Assembly: GCF_002946355.1 (NCBI RefSeq)
Contig: NZ_PKOZ01000001.1
Location: 62,001-126,000 of the forward strand
Direction: 5' to 3'
Length of the DNA stretch: 64,000 nucleotides
DNA from: Pradoshia eiseniae
GTDB lineage: Bacteria; Bacillota; Bacilli; Bacillales; Pradoshiaceae
Shown: positions 1 through 8,615 of the stretch, in pieces
Position numbering within the stretch: the first letter of the stretch is position 1
Layout: every line of letters starts with the position of its first letter
Position numbers and translations under genes: made by a program
The notes under the pieces: generated by a model
Told to the model about the DNA's origin: nothing
Seen by the model: only the letters and a program-made list of their open reading frames with translations
The model's database searches: none

Positions 1-110
1 TGAACAGTGTCGAGCATCTATTCGATGGCTTGTCGGTGCCGGATTCTATTGAAATGTCTGCTCCTTCAGGTGATATAAATTCTTTTTTCTTTGAATTAAC
101 GGTAAGATAA
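1..110 (+). CDS. spo0B: Sporulation phosphotransferase Spo0B, C-terminal end (partial)
   Basis: The frame is open from the window edge (codons in phase with base 3) to a TAA at 108-110, giving the last 35 residues, ending FFFELTVR. No domain can be recognised in so short a tail. The assignment rests on position: in Bacillus spo0B lies directly upstream of obg, and here obg follows after about 40 bases in the same direction. Spo0B relays phosphate from Spo0F to Spo0A at the start of sporulation. The call is inference from synteny. Confidence 0.6.
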   Translation, partial: NSVEHLFDGLSVPDSIEMSAPSGDINSFFFELTVR

Positions 111-152
111 CAACAAAGAGAACCAGGTGAAAGAAAGTAGGTGTCAAACGCC

Positions 153-1442
153 ATGTTTGTGGATCAAGTCAAGATTTATGTAAAAGGCGGTGACGGCGGT
201 AACGGAATGGTAGCCTTCCGCCGAGAGAAGTATGTACCAAAAGGGGGCCCGGCCGGCGGTGATGGCGGCCATGGCGCCAATGTTGTGTTTGAAGTGGAAG
301 AAGGGCTTCGCACATTAATGGATTTCCGCTATAAGAGACATTTTAAGGCTCCCCGTGGAGAACATGGAATGTCTAAAAACCAGCACGGTAAAAATTCGGC
401 TGACATGATTGTGAAAGTGCCGCCGGGAACGGTCGTTTCTGATGCGGATACTGGAGAAATCATTGCTGATTTAACCGAGCATGGCCAGCGTGCCATCATT
501 GCTAAAGGCGGCCGAGGAGGCCGAGGCAATACACGTTTTGCCACACCGGCAAACCCGGCTCCTGAATTATCAGAAAAAGGTGAACCAGGCGTTGAACGCA
601 ATATCATCATGGAATTGAAATTGCTTGCTGATGTGGGACTTGTAGGATTCCCAAGTGTCGGGAAATCAACCTTGCTTGCATCTGTATCAGCAGCGCGTCC
701 GAAAATCGCCGAATACCATTTCACGACGATTGTGCCGAATTTAGGCGTGGTTGAGACAGAAGATGGACGCAGCTTTGTTATGGCCGATCTTCCCGGCTTA
801 ATTGAAGGAGCCCATGAAGGTGTCGGATTAGGCCATCAGTTCCTGCGCCATATTGAACGTACGCGTGTCATTGTCCATGTGATTGATATGTCCGGCCAAG
901 AAGGGCGCGACCCATATGAGGATTATGTAACGATTAATAAAGAGCTTGAAGAGTACAATTTGCGCCTGACTGAAAGGCCGCAAATCATTGCCGCAAGCAA
1001 AATGGACATGCCGGATTCCGCGGAGAACTTACAGGCCTTTAAAGAAAAACTGGGAGAGGATATTCAAATATTCCCAATCTCTTCCGTTACACGTGAAGGC
1101 TTGCGCGAGCTTCTATATGCGGTAGCTGACAAGATTGAAGAAACACCGGAATTCCCGCTTGAGCATGGTGAGGAAGAAGCGGGCATCCATCGTGTTCTTT
1201 ATAAGCATGAGGCGGAAAAAGAAGAGTTCATGATTAGCCGTGAATCTGATGGAACATTTGTTGTTACCGGCGAAAAGCTCGAAAAACTCTTTAAGATGAC
1301 TGACTTCAGCCGTGATGAGTCCGTTAAGCGATTTGCCCGCCAGCTGCGTGCAATGGGCGTGGATGAAGCCCTTCGTAACCGTGGTGCTGAAGATGGGGAT
1401 ATCGTCCGACTGATGGAATATGAGTTCGAATTTGTAGACTAG
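153..1442 (+). CDS. obgE: GTPase Obg/CgtA
   Basis: Essential ribosome-associated GTPase of about 429 residues, usual for the family. The glycine-rich Obg fold occupies about residues 1-158 (KGGDGGNG near the start). The G domain has G1 GFPSVGKST near residue 165 and G3 DLPG near 212. The C-terminal OCT domain is the last 80 or so residues, with the family sequence [17 protein letters not shown]. The ATG at 153 is chosen because family members begin [13 protein letters not shown]; an in-frame GTG at 141 would add four residues. The G4 motif reads SKMD instead of the usual NKMD. It probably forms an operon with spo0B upstream and pheB, 32 bases downstream. Confidence 0.97.
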   Translation: MFVDQVKIYVKGGDGGNGMVAFRREKYVPKGGPAGGDGGHGANVVFEVEEGLRTLMDFRYKRHFKAPRGEHGMSKNQHGKNSADMIVKVPPGTVVSDADTGEIIADLTEHGQRAIIAKGGRGGRGNTRFATPANPAPELSEKGEPGVERNIIMELKLLADVGLVGFPSVGKSTLLASVSAARPKIAEYHFTTIVPNLGVVETEDGRSFVMADLPGLIEGAHEGVGLGHQFLRHIERTRVIVHVIDMSGQEGRDPYEDYVTINKELEEYNLRLTERPQIIAASKMDMPDSAENLQAFKEKLGEDIQIFPISSVTREGLRELLYAVADKIEETPEFPLEHGEEEAGIHRVLYKHEAEKEEFMISRESDGTFVVTGEKLEKLFKMTDFSRDESVKRFARQLRAMGVDEALRNRGAEDGDIVRLMEYEFEFVD

Positions 1443-1474
1443 ATTTGGCTGAATGGTGATTGGGGGGCGTTTTG

Positions 1475-1927
1475 ATGCAGAATAAGTTTGATAAGCGATT
1501 TTTTCTTGTGAGAGAGGACGTTTTGCCTGAGGCGATGCAAAAGACATTGCAGGCAAAAGAGATGATTGAACGAGGGAAGGTTCTATCTGTATGGGATGCG
1601 GTCAACAAGGTCGGTCTAAGCAGAAGTGCTTTCTATAAATACCGTGACACAGTCTTTCCTTTCCATAATGTCGTGAAGGAAAAAATTATTACGCTCTTTT
1701 TTCATCTCGAGGACCGCTCGGGCACGCTGTCAGAGCTCCTTCAGATTGTTGCCTCATCAGGATGTAATGTTCTGACCATTCATCAAACTATCCCTCTTCA
1801 AGGAAAGGCAAATGTGACCCTTTCCTTGAATACGGGGGATATGCAAATTGATATGAATGAATTTATCCATCGGTTAAAGAGCCTGGAGTTTGTAGATAAG
1901 GTAGAAATACTTGGCTCGGGGGCCTGA
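1475..1927 (+). CDS. pheB: ACT domain protein PheB
   Basis: Small protein of 150 residues. The first 65 or so residues resemble a helix-turn-helix region ([19 protein letters not shown]). The rest is an ACT domain beginning [19 protein letters not shown], a fold that usually binds an amino acid. It precedes pheA, as in Bacillus, and is thought to be a regulatory partner of the phenylalanine branch, but its molecular role is not settled. The ATG at 1475 has a GGGGGG ribosome site seven bases upstream; the TTG at 1460 lacks one. A hairpin with a T tract follows the stop. Confidence 0.88.
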   Translation: MQNKFDKRFFLVREDVLPEAMQKTLQAKEMIERGKVLSVWDAVNKVGLSRSAFYKYRDTVFPFHNVVKEKIITLFFHLEDRSGTLSELLQIVASSGCNVLTIHQTIPLQGKANVTLSLNTGDMQIDMNEFIHRLKSLEFVDKVEILGSGA

Positions 1928-1953
1928 TGTTTGAAAAAACCAGGCCTTTTTCT
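1921..1953 (+). terminator. Possible intrinsic terminator or attenuator between pheB and pheA
   Basis: GGCCTG (1921-1926) pairs with CAGGCC (1941-1946) across a 14-base loop and is followed by TTTTTCTT. The stem begins inside the end of pheB. Since pheA follows in the same direction it may act as a partial terminator. The stem is short. Confidence 0.45.
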
Positions 1954-1996
1954 TGTTCATAAGAAAGATCAGCTAGAAGACTAGGGGGAAGGATTA

Positions 1997-2842
1997 GTGG
2001 AGAAGGTAGCATATCTAGGACCAAAGGCAACATTCTGTGATTTGGCGGCGACCAAATTATTTGATAATTCAGAAAGGGTTGCCTATGGGACGATTCCTGA
2101 ATGCATTGATGCGGCAGGAAAGAACGAAGTGGACTTTGCGGTTGTTCCGCTTGAGAACGCGCTTGAAGGCTCTGTTAATATCACGATGGATTATTTAATT
2201 CATGAGGTACGGGTGCCGATTGTCGCAGAATTCTCTTCGCCGATTCGCCAGCATTTAATGATGCATCCAGACAATGCGGGAAGAATAGGGGAAATTGAAC
2301 GCATCTATTCACATAGCCATGCTATTGCGCAATGTCATAAATACCTGCACGGTGAGCTGAAGGGAGTGAGATGTGAAAACACTACATCCACAGCCTTTGC
2401 CGCTCAATATGTGAGTAAGCATCCTGAGGAAGTGACAGCGGCAATCGCTAATGAGATGGCTGCAAGGGAATATGGGCTTACTATTGTGAAGCCTGATATT
2501 CATGATTATGCCCATAACCATACACGCTTTGTCGTGCTCAGTCATAAACCGATAGGCGAGCGGCTTGATGGACTGGTTCGCAAGGGGGAAAAAACAACGG
2601 TGATGGTCATGCTGCCGGCTGACCACGCCGGAGCCCTGCACCAAGTCCTTTCCGCGTTCTCATGGAGAAAGCTCAACCTTTCAAAGATTGAGTCAAGACC
2701 ACTCAAAACGGGCTTGGGGAATTATTTCTTCATCATTGATATTGACCAGCTCATGGATGATATCCTTCTCCCTGGTGCAATTGCCGAGATGGAGGCGCTT
2801 GGCTGCAAAGTAAATGTAATGGGAAGCTATTATAGCTATTAA
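1997..2842 (+). CDS. pheA: Prephenate dehydratase
   Basis: Converts prephenate to phenylpyruvate in phenylalanine synthesis. The 281 residues comprise the dehydratase domain (about 1-185, starting VAYLGPKATFCDLAA, with the TRF motif in NHTRFVVLS) and a C-terminal ACT domain (about 200-275) with the ESRP motif in KIESRPLK, which in the family binds phenylalanine for feedback inhibition. There is no fused chorismate mutase, as usual in Bacillus. The start is GTG at 1997 behind GGGGGAAGG. Prephenate is also reported as the precursor used by the TrhP tRNA hydroxylases encoded 46 kb downstream in this window. Confidence 0.97.
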   Translation: MEKVAYLGPKATFCDLAATKLFDNSERVAYGTIPECIDAAGKNEVDFAVVPLENALEGSVNITMDYLIHEVRVPIVAEFSSPIRQHLMMHPDNAGRIGEIERIYSHSHAIAQCHKYLHGELKGVRCENTTSTAFAAQYVSKHPEEVTAAIANEMAAREYGLTIVKPDIHDYAHNHTRFVVLSHKPIGERLDGLVRKGEKTTVMVMLPADHAGALHQVLSAFSWRKLNLSKIESRPLKTGLGNYFFIIDIDQLMDDILLPGAIAEMEALGCKVNVMGSYYSY

Positions 2843-2847
2843 AAAAA

Positions 2848-2896
2848 GCTGCCTTTAGCACCGTAGTAAATCTAGGGTTCTTCAGGCGGCTTTTTG
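2848..2896 (+). terminator. Intrinsic terminator after pheA
   Basis: AGCTGCCT just after the pheA stop pairs with AGGCGGCT (one mismatch) about 30 bases later, followed by TTTTTGCG. It lies between convergent pheA and niaR. Confidence 0.6.
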
Positions 2897-2929
2897 CGCT
2901 TTATTATGTGATGGGTGGAGCTTGGTAAT

Positions 2930-3463
2930 CTATTCAATTAAAAAGCCGGCATCACGCAAGGAGTCGATCGCATGCTGCAATTGTTCATCTGTTTGTGCTT
3001 CGAGTGTATGTAAATGGATACCATTTGTCAGCTGTGACAAAAGGGCAGCATTCGTTGTCTTTAGCTTCATGATGAATTGCCGGACGTCACTGCGATTTGA
3101 GACCATGATGGATGCGGTGAGGTCGCCATAAAGCGGATGCTCAACCCTTACATCCTTGACAGTCACACCGCAATCAACGATGAGCTGCAGTTCCTTCTCG
3201 GTATCTTCTGGCAAATGCTCGCTTGCGATAATGATGCTCTTGGATTTCATCTTGCTCTCTTCGTTTTGAAGATATAAATAACCGTTTGGCGTAGCGATGA
3301 TTGGGTGATTTCTCGCTTTAAGGAGTGTAATATCTCCTACGATGATCTGGCGGCTAACGGAGCAAAGCTTGGCAAGCTCGCCCCCCTTTATTGGTTTCGT
3401 TTCTTCCTTCAAAATGCTCACAAGATAGTCTCTGCGTTCTTCCGCGCTGTACTTCTTCTCCAA
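2930..3463 (-). CDS. niaR: Niacin-responsive transcriptional repressor NiaR (YrxA family)
   Basis: Protein of 177 residues with an N-terminal winged helix-turn-helix (about 5-60, GGELAKLCSVSRQIIVGDI) and a C-terminal 3H domain carrying the conserved histidines (ASEHL, VEHPLYGD, IHLHTLE). The family represses NAD biosynthesis or niacin uptake genes when nicotinic acid is plentiful. In B. subtilis (from memory) it stands beside and controls nifS-nadBCA. Here that cluster is absent and the divergent neighbour is the spore-coat gene safA, so its targets must lie elsewhere. An AGGAGTGGA ribosome site precedes the ATG. Confidence 0.9.
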   Translation of the reverse strand: MEKKYSAEERRDYLVSILKEETKPIKGGELAKLCSVSRQIIVGDITLLKARNHPIIATPNGYLYLQNEESKMKSKSIIIASEHLPEDTEKELQLIVDCGVTVKDVRVEHPLYGDLTASIMVSNRSDVRQFIMKLKTTNAALLSQLTNGIHLHTLEAQTDEQLQHAIDSLRDAGFLIE

Positions 3464-3639
3464 AAGTCCACTCCTCCTTATTTTCTTTTGGAAATTTATT
3501 TTCCTAGTTTGTCCTCATTGTAACATAGGGGTTTTTTCTCATAAATAGAAAGGGTGACGCATAAATTTTCTTGAAACATAATAGCAATCTGCCCAATCAA
3601 TCATAGTATATACGGACATTGTGTAAGGAGGGATTAGGC

Positions 3640-5013
3640 GTGAAGATTCATATCGTCCAAAAAGGCGACTCATTATGGAAGATTGCTAAGAAGTATGGAG
3701 TGAATTTCGAACTGTTAAAGAAAACAAACTCACAGCTTAGCAATCCAGATATGCTTATGCCCGGAATGAAAATTAAAATACCTGAAACGAATTCTTCTCC
3801 CAAGAAAGAAATGGATACAAAGGTGAATTTCGGTGTTAAGGAAGCCCCTGTTCAACATATGACACAAGTTAAGCCTCAACCGTTGAAGCAGCCAGCCGCA
3901 AAAGAAATGCCGATCCAGTATAAAGAGAAGAAGGAAGCCGTCAAGGAAATGCCAAAAATGCCGTATATTGCACCGAAGGAGACAGTAAAGCCCGTCATAC
4001 CGGAAATTGATATCAACAACTATTACCTAATGAATATGACAAAGATGGAAGTGCCGCCCCCGATGCCAATCTATAAAGAAAAGCCAAAGAAAGAGGAGCC
4101 GGTTATTCTGAAGGAACAACCAATCAAAGAAATGCCGAAAGTAGAGTCACCAGAGCCGATGCCAATGCCAATGCCGAAGCCAGTGCCAATGCCGGTGCCT
4201 CAGTATGAGTATTGCCAGCCTGTGGTTTCGTATTATAATCCTTGCTGTTATCCGTGGATGTATAATCCATGCTATCCATATCAGATGCCATATATGGCGC
4301 AGCCAATCACTTCCATGCCGATGTATACACCTATGATGAATACGCAATGCGTAGATTATACGGCCGAAAGTTTTCATTTTGACCATGAATCTATGGAGTA
4401 CTCACCATACGGTCATGGACAAATGCAGCAAGGGCAAATGACTCAAGCTCAAATGGCGCAGCAAGGACAAATGACTCAAGCCCAAATGCCGCAACAAGGA
4501 CAAATGATGCAAGGGCAAATGACTCAAGGGGCAATGCAGCAGCCATATCAGATGCCTTACCAGCCGGTTATGCCGACGTATGGATACGGCCAATATCAGC
4601 AGCCATATGGAATGGGGGTTCATGATGGAATGATGCATGGCCATCATGATTATGAATCGAGCAGTCATCATGACGGTGCTTACATGCCGTTTGATGGATA
4701 CACGCCGCAATGCGGGTTTACTCCTTCCCAGCAAGTGAGCGGACAGGGAGCTTATTATCAGCCGATTACCCAGTCAAGCAAACAATATCCAGAAATGATG
4801 CAGCAGCAGAGCGCTCAAAGTTCAAATGTGCAACATCCATATGCGGCTCAACAGACGCCCTATCAAGAAGTGAGCGGTATGCAAGGAAGCGCTGAAAGCG
4901 TGCCGTTCTATAATCCCCATGCTTCACAAATGATTCCTCGTATTAATCCTGCAGCTTTTGATATGCCGGGAGCTGACGATGAAGAAAGCAGTGAGCAAGA
5001 AGGCCAATCATGA
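3640..5013 (+). CDS. safA: LysM-containing morphogenetic spore coat protein, SafA-like
   Basis: Protein of about 457 residues. A single LysM domain fills roughly residues 2-48 (IHIVQKGDSLWKIAKKYGV), the module that binds peptidoglycan and places SafA at the cortex-coat boundary. The rest is low-complexity and rich in Pro, Met, Gln, Tyr and His, with a PMPMPMPKP stretch near residue 180 and an 11-residue Q/M repeat (QQGQMTQAQMA type) encoded at 4426-4524. The start is GTG at 3640 behind AAGGAGG; the upstream TTG at 3619 is not supported. A CATAgtaTA sequence at 3602-3610 resembles a mother-cell sigma -10 element but no good -35 was found. The stop overlaps the next start (ATGA). Confidence 0.85.
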   Translation: MKIHIVQKGDSLWKIAKKYGVNFELLKKTNSQLSNPDMLMPGMKIKIPETNSSPKKEMDTKVNFGVKEAPVQHMTQVKPQPLKQPAAKEMPIQYKEKKEAVKEMPKMPYIAPKETVKPVIPEIDINNYYLMNMTKMEVPPPMPIYKEKPKKEEPVILKEQPIKEMPKVESPEPMPMPMPKPVPMPVPQYEYCQPVVSYYNPCCYPWMYNPCYPYQMPYMAQPITSMPMYTPMMNTQCVDYTAESFHFDHESMEYSPYGHGQMQQGQMTQAQMAQQGQMTQAQMPQQGQMMQGQMTQGAMQQPYQMPYQPVMPTYGYGQYQQPYGMGVHDGMMHGHHDYESSSHHDGAYMPFDGYTPQCGFTPSQQVSGQGAYYQPITQSSKQYPEMMQQQSAQSSNVQHPYAAQQTPYQEVSGMQGSAESVPFYNPHASQMIPRINPAAFDMPGADDEESSEQEGQS

Positions 5014-5981
5014 GCGGAAAACGTGCAGGAGGCACCCTTAAGGGCTGTCTCCTTTCTTATTTTAATCAATTGAACGTTTCCATCAGGAAGATGACTCAAA
5101 TTAAGCCGGGATTAATGCTTGTTCAAACAGAAAAGGGCAGGCTGATTGTAGCAAAGCAATTCAAAAATGAGAGCAGTCTTTTAATGCAAATGGAATTCCT
5201 GACTTTCCTGAGAGAGGCTGGTTTCCATCGTTCCTACACATTCAGCGAAGCCTTTCCCCCTTTTGGTTATGCTGGGAGCAGCATTGGATTTCTGACCTAC
5301 ATCCAGCCACATGAAAAAGCCTTCAGCTACCGAAATAAGGAAGAGCGGCTGGAAGGACTCCTCCTGCTGAAAAAAATGCATGCCGCATCGAAGCGCGTCT
5401 CTCACCTCCTAAGCCATGTTCCTGACCAGCCCTTCAATCAAGTGGGCAAATGGAAAGAACGTCTGGCGGAATTTAAAAGCAATGAAACGATAATCAAGCC
5501 GTTCATACCGGAGGCTGTGTTTCAGGAATACGTTTCGATGGGGAAATGGGCACTTGAGGGGCTTTTGGGGGAGGAAATTGGAAATAGAGATGAACCCGTC
5601 ATCATTCATGGCGACCTGGCCCATCATAACTTTTTAAGAAGGAACGACGGGAAGCTCTTCATGATCGACTTCGATTTAATGGCGAGGGCTCCTGCGATCA
5701 TTGATGATCTTCAATACGCAAACAGGCTATTAGTCTATAATGGTTATTCTATAGAGGAAATCCTTGGGATGCTGCCTTTTCGTGAATATAGGCACCATCG
5801 TCATTTTATGATGGGTCTTGCTTATCCGACGGATATTTACCGTGAGTGGAACCGGGTGTGCCGGGAGAACTTGTGGACCGACCGGCGAAGGATGAAGTCT
5901 ATGTACGACCACACACTCAATGATTTTCAGGAGAGAAGACGCTTTTTTAAGAAAATCAAACGTACTGTTGCCGGCCTGTAA
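5010..5981 (+). CDS. CotS/YsxE-type kinase-like spore coat protein
   Basis: Protein of 323 residues with the aminoglycoside-phosphotransferase-like kinase fold of the CotS/YsxE/YutH coat proteins. The catalytic loop is HGDLAHHNFL (H200, D202, N207) and the metal-binding aspartates follow in MIDFD (220-222). These key residues are present, so the fold could be active, though no substrate is known for the family. Its ATG overlaps the safA stop by four bases, implying translational coupling and co-expression in the mother cell. In B. subtilis (from memory) ysxE sits beside spoVID, another LysM coat protein, so pairing a LysM coat protein with such a kinase recurs. Confidence 0.78.
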   Translation: MSGKRAGGTLKGCLLSYFNQLNVSIRKMTQIKPGLMLVQTEKGRLIVAKQFKNESSLLMQMEFLTFLREAGFHRSYTFSEAFPPFGYAGSSIGFLTYIQPHEKAFSYRNKEERLEGLLLLKKMHAASKRVSHLLSHVPDQPFNQVGKWKERLAEFKSNETIIKPFIPEAVFQEYVSMGKWALEGLLGEEIGNRDEPVIIHGDLAHHNFLRRNDGKLFMIDFDLMARAPAIIDDLQYANRLLVYNGYSIEEILGMLPFREYRHHRHFMMGLAYPTDIYREWNRVCRENLWTDRRRMKSMYDHTLNDFQERRRFFKKIKRTVAGL

Positions 5982-6008
5982 TAATTTTCTTGCATCCCGG
6001 ACATACTA
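5979..6008 (+). promoter_or_regulatory. Putative SigG promoter of bofC
   Basis: TAATA (5979-5983) and CATACTA (6002-6008) are separated by exactly 18 bases, matching the forespore SigG pattern (tgAATA, 18 bases, CATnnTA). It lies just after the kinase stop and about 40 bases before bofC, which is SigG-controlled in B. subtilis. Confidence 0.55.
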
Positions 6009-6050
6009 GTTCATGAGAGTAATTATGATGATGGGATGGGGTGTAAGAGG

Positions 6051-6602
6051 ATGAGGTTACGCGGCTTTATTACAGCATGGTTATTGTTGTCTTTGTTTGG
6101 CATTCAAGGGACAGTAGGTCCTGTTCAAGATTTCGTGGCAAAGGCTGCGGTCAATCCATCCGTTGAGGTTGGCGAGCCGGTTCCGATTCAGCGGACAATC
6201 ATCTTGCAGCGTGTCTATTTAGATGGAGAAATAAGCGAAGAAACGTTTGAAGAAACCATTATTTCAATGGATGATTTTTGGCGGAAATATGATAAATGGC
6301 TGCTAGTTGACCAGAATGACAGTCAGCTTGTATTCCAAACTTATGTGGACGATATCTCCCCTCTTTTAAAGGGTAATGGATATTTTGGAATCAAGGCAGA
6401 TGGAACAATCAGCATCTTTAACGGCAAGCCTGTGAAAGACCAGGTCATTCAGTCGTTTTATCAAATTGACATGAAAAAGCTTGAATCGAGCCAGCAAACA
6501 GAGCTGTTGAAGGGTGTCAAAGTTGAGAACAAAGAACGCTATAAGCAGTTTTTGGAGGCTTATAAGCCCTATTCCATTTCGACGATGAAAACCTTGCACT
6601 AA
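6051..6602 (+). CDS. bofC: BofC, bypass-of-forespore protein (inhibitor of SpoIVB signalling)
   Basis: Forespore-made secreted protein that restrains SpoIVB-dependent pro-SigK processing. With the ATG at 6051 it has 183 residues: an N-terminal signal peptide (hydrophobic stretch AWLLLSLFGIQG, probable cleavage near AKA), then the two BofC domains with the family motifs ILQRVYLDGE, SMDDFW and DDISPLLKGNGYFGI. An ATG at 6036 would add five residues but has a poorer ribosome site. SigK, the final target of this checkpoint, is encoded 51 kb downstream. A T-tailed hairpin follows. Confidence 0.88.
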   Translation: MRLRGFITAWLLLSLFGIQGTVGPVQDFVAKAAVNPSVEVGEPVPIQRTIILQRVYLDGEISEETFEETIISMDDFWRKYDKWLLVDQNDSQLVFQTYVDDISPLLKGNGYFGIKADGTISIFNGKPVKDQVIQSFYQIDMKKLESSQQTELLKGVKVENKERYKQFLEAYKPYSISTMKTLH

Positions 6603-6610
6603 AGAACCGA

Positions 6611-6648
6611 GACAAATTCCTTTTGATAAGGGGTTTGTCTTTTTTTTA
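6611..6648 (+). terminator. Intrinsic terminator after bofC
   Basis: GACAAATTCC (6611-6620) pairs with GGGTTTGTC (6631-6639), followed by an eight-base T tract. Confidence 0.75.
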
Positions 6649-6760
6649 TCCTGCAGATGATGCCTGATGATAAAAATACAAACATTTGTGCTGAGTTGAG
6701 TGTGATGGATAAATAGAGTATGGTACAATGGTTTACAGTCGAAAAAGAGGAGAGGTCAAG

Positions 6761-7375
6761 TTGTACGATTTCATCAAAGGCAGGGTAGACTATGTCTGTC
6801 CTGAATATATAGTGATAGAAGCAAATGGGATTGGCTACCTGATTCAGGCACCTAATCCATTCGTGTTCTCCGGCGGGGATGAAGAGAAAAAGATATATGT
6901 CCATCATTATGTCAGAGAGGATGCGGTCGCACTTTATGGCTTTACGTCTCGTGAAGAGAAGAAGCTGTTTATGAAGCTATTGAATGTGACAGGAATTGGT
7001 CCGAAGGGTGCGCTCGCGGTGCTTGCGACCGGACGTGTTGACCAAGTCGTCGAGGCTATTGAAGCAGAGGATGAGAAGTTCCTCGTGAAGTTCCCGGGAA
7101 TCGGGAAGAAAACAGCCAGACAAATGATCCTCGACTTGAAGGGCAAGCTTGATGATGTGGCGCCTGATGCCTTCCCGGATTTATTCTCTACCGAAGGCGG
7201 AAAAGAGATGAGCAGTTACAGCATGAAGAATCACGAGCTGGAAGAGGCTTTGCTGGCGCTTGAGGCATTAGGGTATTCAAGCAAGGAAATCAAGAAGGTT
7301 GTTGCACAGCTTGAGAAAGAAAAGAAAACAACCGAAGAGTACATTAAGGATGCCTTGCAGCTCATGCTGAAATAG
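6761..7375 (+). CDS. ruvA: Holliday junction branch migration complex subunit RuvA
   Basis: RuvA binds four-way junctions and loads the RuvB motor. The protein has 204 residues, the family norm. It comprises an OB-fold (about 1-62), a tandem helix-hairpin-helix region ([16 protein letters not shown] and [13 protein letters not shown], about 72-135) and a C-terminal RuvB-binding domain (about 155-204). The start is TTG at 6761 with AGGAGAGG upstream, giving [12 protein letters not shown]; an ATG at 6728 would add an unconserved leader. An extended -10 (TGgTACAAT, about 6721-6729) may be its promoter. ruvB follows after 11 bases. No ruvC is present, as expected in Firmicutes, which use RecU. 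Confidence 0.97.
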   Translation: MYDFIKGRVDYVCPEYIVIEANGIGYLIQAPNPFVFSGGDEEKKIYVHHYVREDAVALYGFTSREEKKLFMKLLNVTGIGPKGALAVLATGRVDQVVEAIEAEDEKFLVKFPGIGKKTARQMILDLKGKLDDVAPDAFPDLFSTEGGKEMSSYSMKNHELEEALLALEALGYSSKEIKKVVAQLEKEKKTTEEYIKDALQLMLK

Positions 7376-7386
7376 GAGGTAAGAAC

Positions 7387-8388
7387 ATGGATGAGAGAAT
7401 CATGGACATAGAAGCGCAAAACCAGGAAGAGGCTTTTGAGTTCAGTCTCAGACCGCAAAACCTAAACCAATATATCGGACAGGATAAGGTGAAGGAGAAT
7501 TTGCGTGTTTTCATTGATGCCGCCAAGATGAGGGAGGAAGCCCTTGACCATGTCCTTTTATATGGGCCTCCAGGGCTCGGGAAAACAACGCTCGCCGCGA
7601 TTATAGCCAATGAAATGGGTGTAGCTCTTCGAACAACCTCCGGACCTGCAATTGAACGGCCGGGTGACCTGGCTGCGATTTTGAGTGCACTCCAGCCGGG
7701 AGAGGTTCTTTTCATCGATGAGATTCACCGCTTGCCTAAATCCGTGGAGGAGGTTCTCTATCCGGCAATGGAAGACTTTTGTCTTGATATTGTTATTGGC
7801 AAAGGACCGGGTGCGAGATCAGTCCGAATTGATCTTCCCCCATTTACGCTGGTAGGTGCAACGACCAGAGCAGGCTCTGTTTCAGCGCCCCTTCGCGACC
7901 GCTTTGGGGTTGTATCCAGGCTGGAGTACTATACGGAAATTCAATTACGGGAAATCGTGAAACGAACTTCCCAGGTTCTGGATACAGAGATTGATGAGCA
8001 TGCAGCAAGCGAGATTGCCCGCCGTTCGCGCGGAACGCCAAGGATTGCGAACCGCCTGCTAAGACGTGTCCGTGATTTTGCCCAAGTACGAGGAAATGGG
8101 AATATTGTTTTTGAACTGGCGGATTATGCACTTGAGCTCATGCAAGTCGATAAGGTTGGTTTGGATCAAATTGACCGGAAGCTGCTGCTTGGCATCATTG
8201 AAAAGTTTAAAGGCGGCCCTGTCGGACTTGATACGATTGCGGCAACCATCGGTGAGGAATCTGGAACAATAGAGGATGTATATGAGCCATATTTGATGCA
8301 GATAGGGTTTATGCAGAGGACACCAAGAGGACGTATTGTGACAGATCATGTATACAGGCATTTTAACATCGAGGTGCCAAATCCATGA
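7387..8388 (+). CDS. ruvB: Holliday junction branch migration ATPase RuvB
   Basis: AAA+ hexameric motor that drives branch migration with RuvA. It has 333 residues: Walker [10 protein letters not shown] (60-68), Walker B DEIHRL (from 111), the sensor segment GATTRAG and a C-terminal winged helix ending in [16 protein letters not shown]. The ATG at 7387 has GGAGG upstream. Its stop overlaps the next start by four bases. Confidence 0.98.
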   Translation: MDERIMDIEAQNQEEAFEFSLRPQNLNQYIGQDKVKENLRVFIDAAKMREEALDHVLLYGPPGLGKTTLAAIIANEMGVALRTTSGPAIERPGDLAAILSALQPGEVLFIDEIHRLPKSVEEVLYPAMEDFCLDIVIGKGPGARSVRIDLPPFTLVGATTRAGSVSAPLRDRFGVVSRLEYYTEIQLREIVKRTSQVLDTEIDEHAASEIARRSRGTPRIANRLLRRVRDFAQVRGNGNIVFELADYALELMQVDKVGLDQIDRKLLLGIIEKFKGGPVGLDTIAATIGEESGTIEDVYEPYLMQIGFMQRTPRGRIVTDHVYRHFNIEVPNP

Positions 8389-8591
8389 ATCAATTGCCAA
8401 AAACGATTATGATAATTGGTGTGGTTATTTTTGCTGTCGGATTTTTGATGCAGTTCATTAAGCTCGGCCGTTTGCCGGGTGACATCATCATCAAGAAGGA
8501 AAATACCACTTTTTACTTTCCGGTGATGACCTCAATCCTTGTCAGTGTCGTCTTATCGGGATTGCTATACATCATTGGAAGATTTAAATAA
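8385..8591 (+). CDS. DUF2905 family small membrane protein
   Basis: Protein of 68 residues with two predicted transmembrane helices (about 6-24 and 43-62) separated by the basic loop [14 protein letters not shown], the signature of DUF2905. Function unknown. It overlaps the end of ruvB (ATGA), so it is translated with the ruvAB-queA-tgt set. Confidence 0.82.
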   Translation: MNQLPKTIMIIGVVIFAVGFLMQFIKLGRLPGDIIIKKENTTFYFPVMTSILVSVVLSGLLYIIGRFK

Positions 8592-8615
8592 GTATTTGGA
8601 AATGGAAGTGTCATC

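Noticed and set aside
4402-4734. Long minus-strand open frame opposite safA
   Set aside because: It mirrors the repetitive Met/Gln codons of safA, lacks a ribosome site and is rich in His/Leu by frame effect only.
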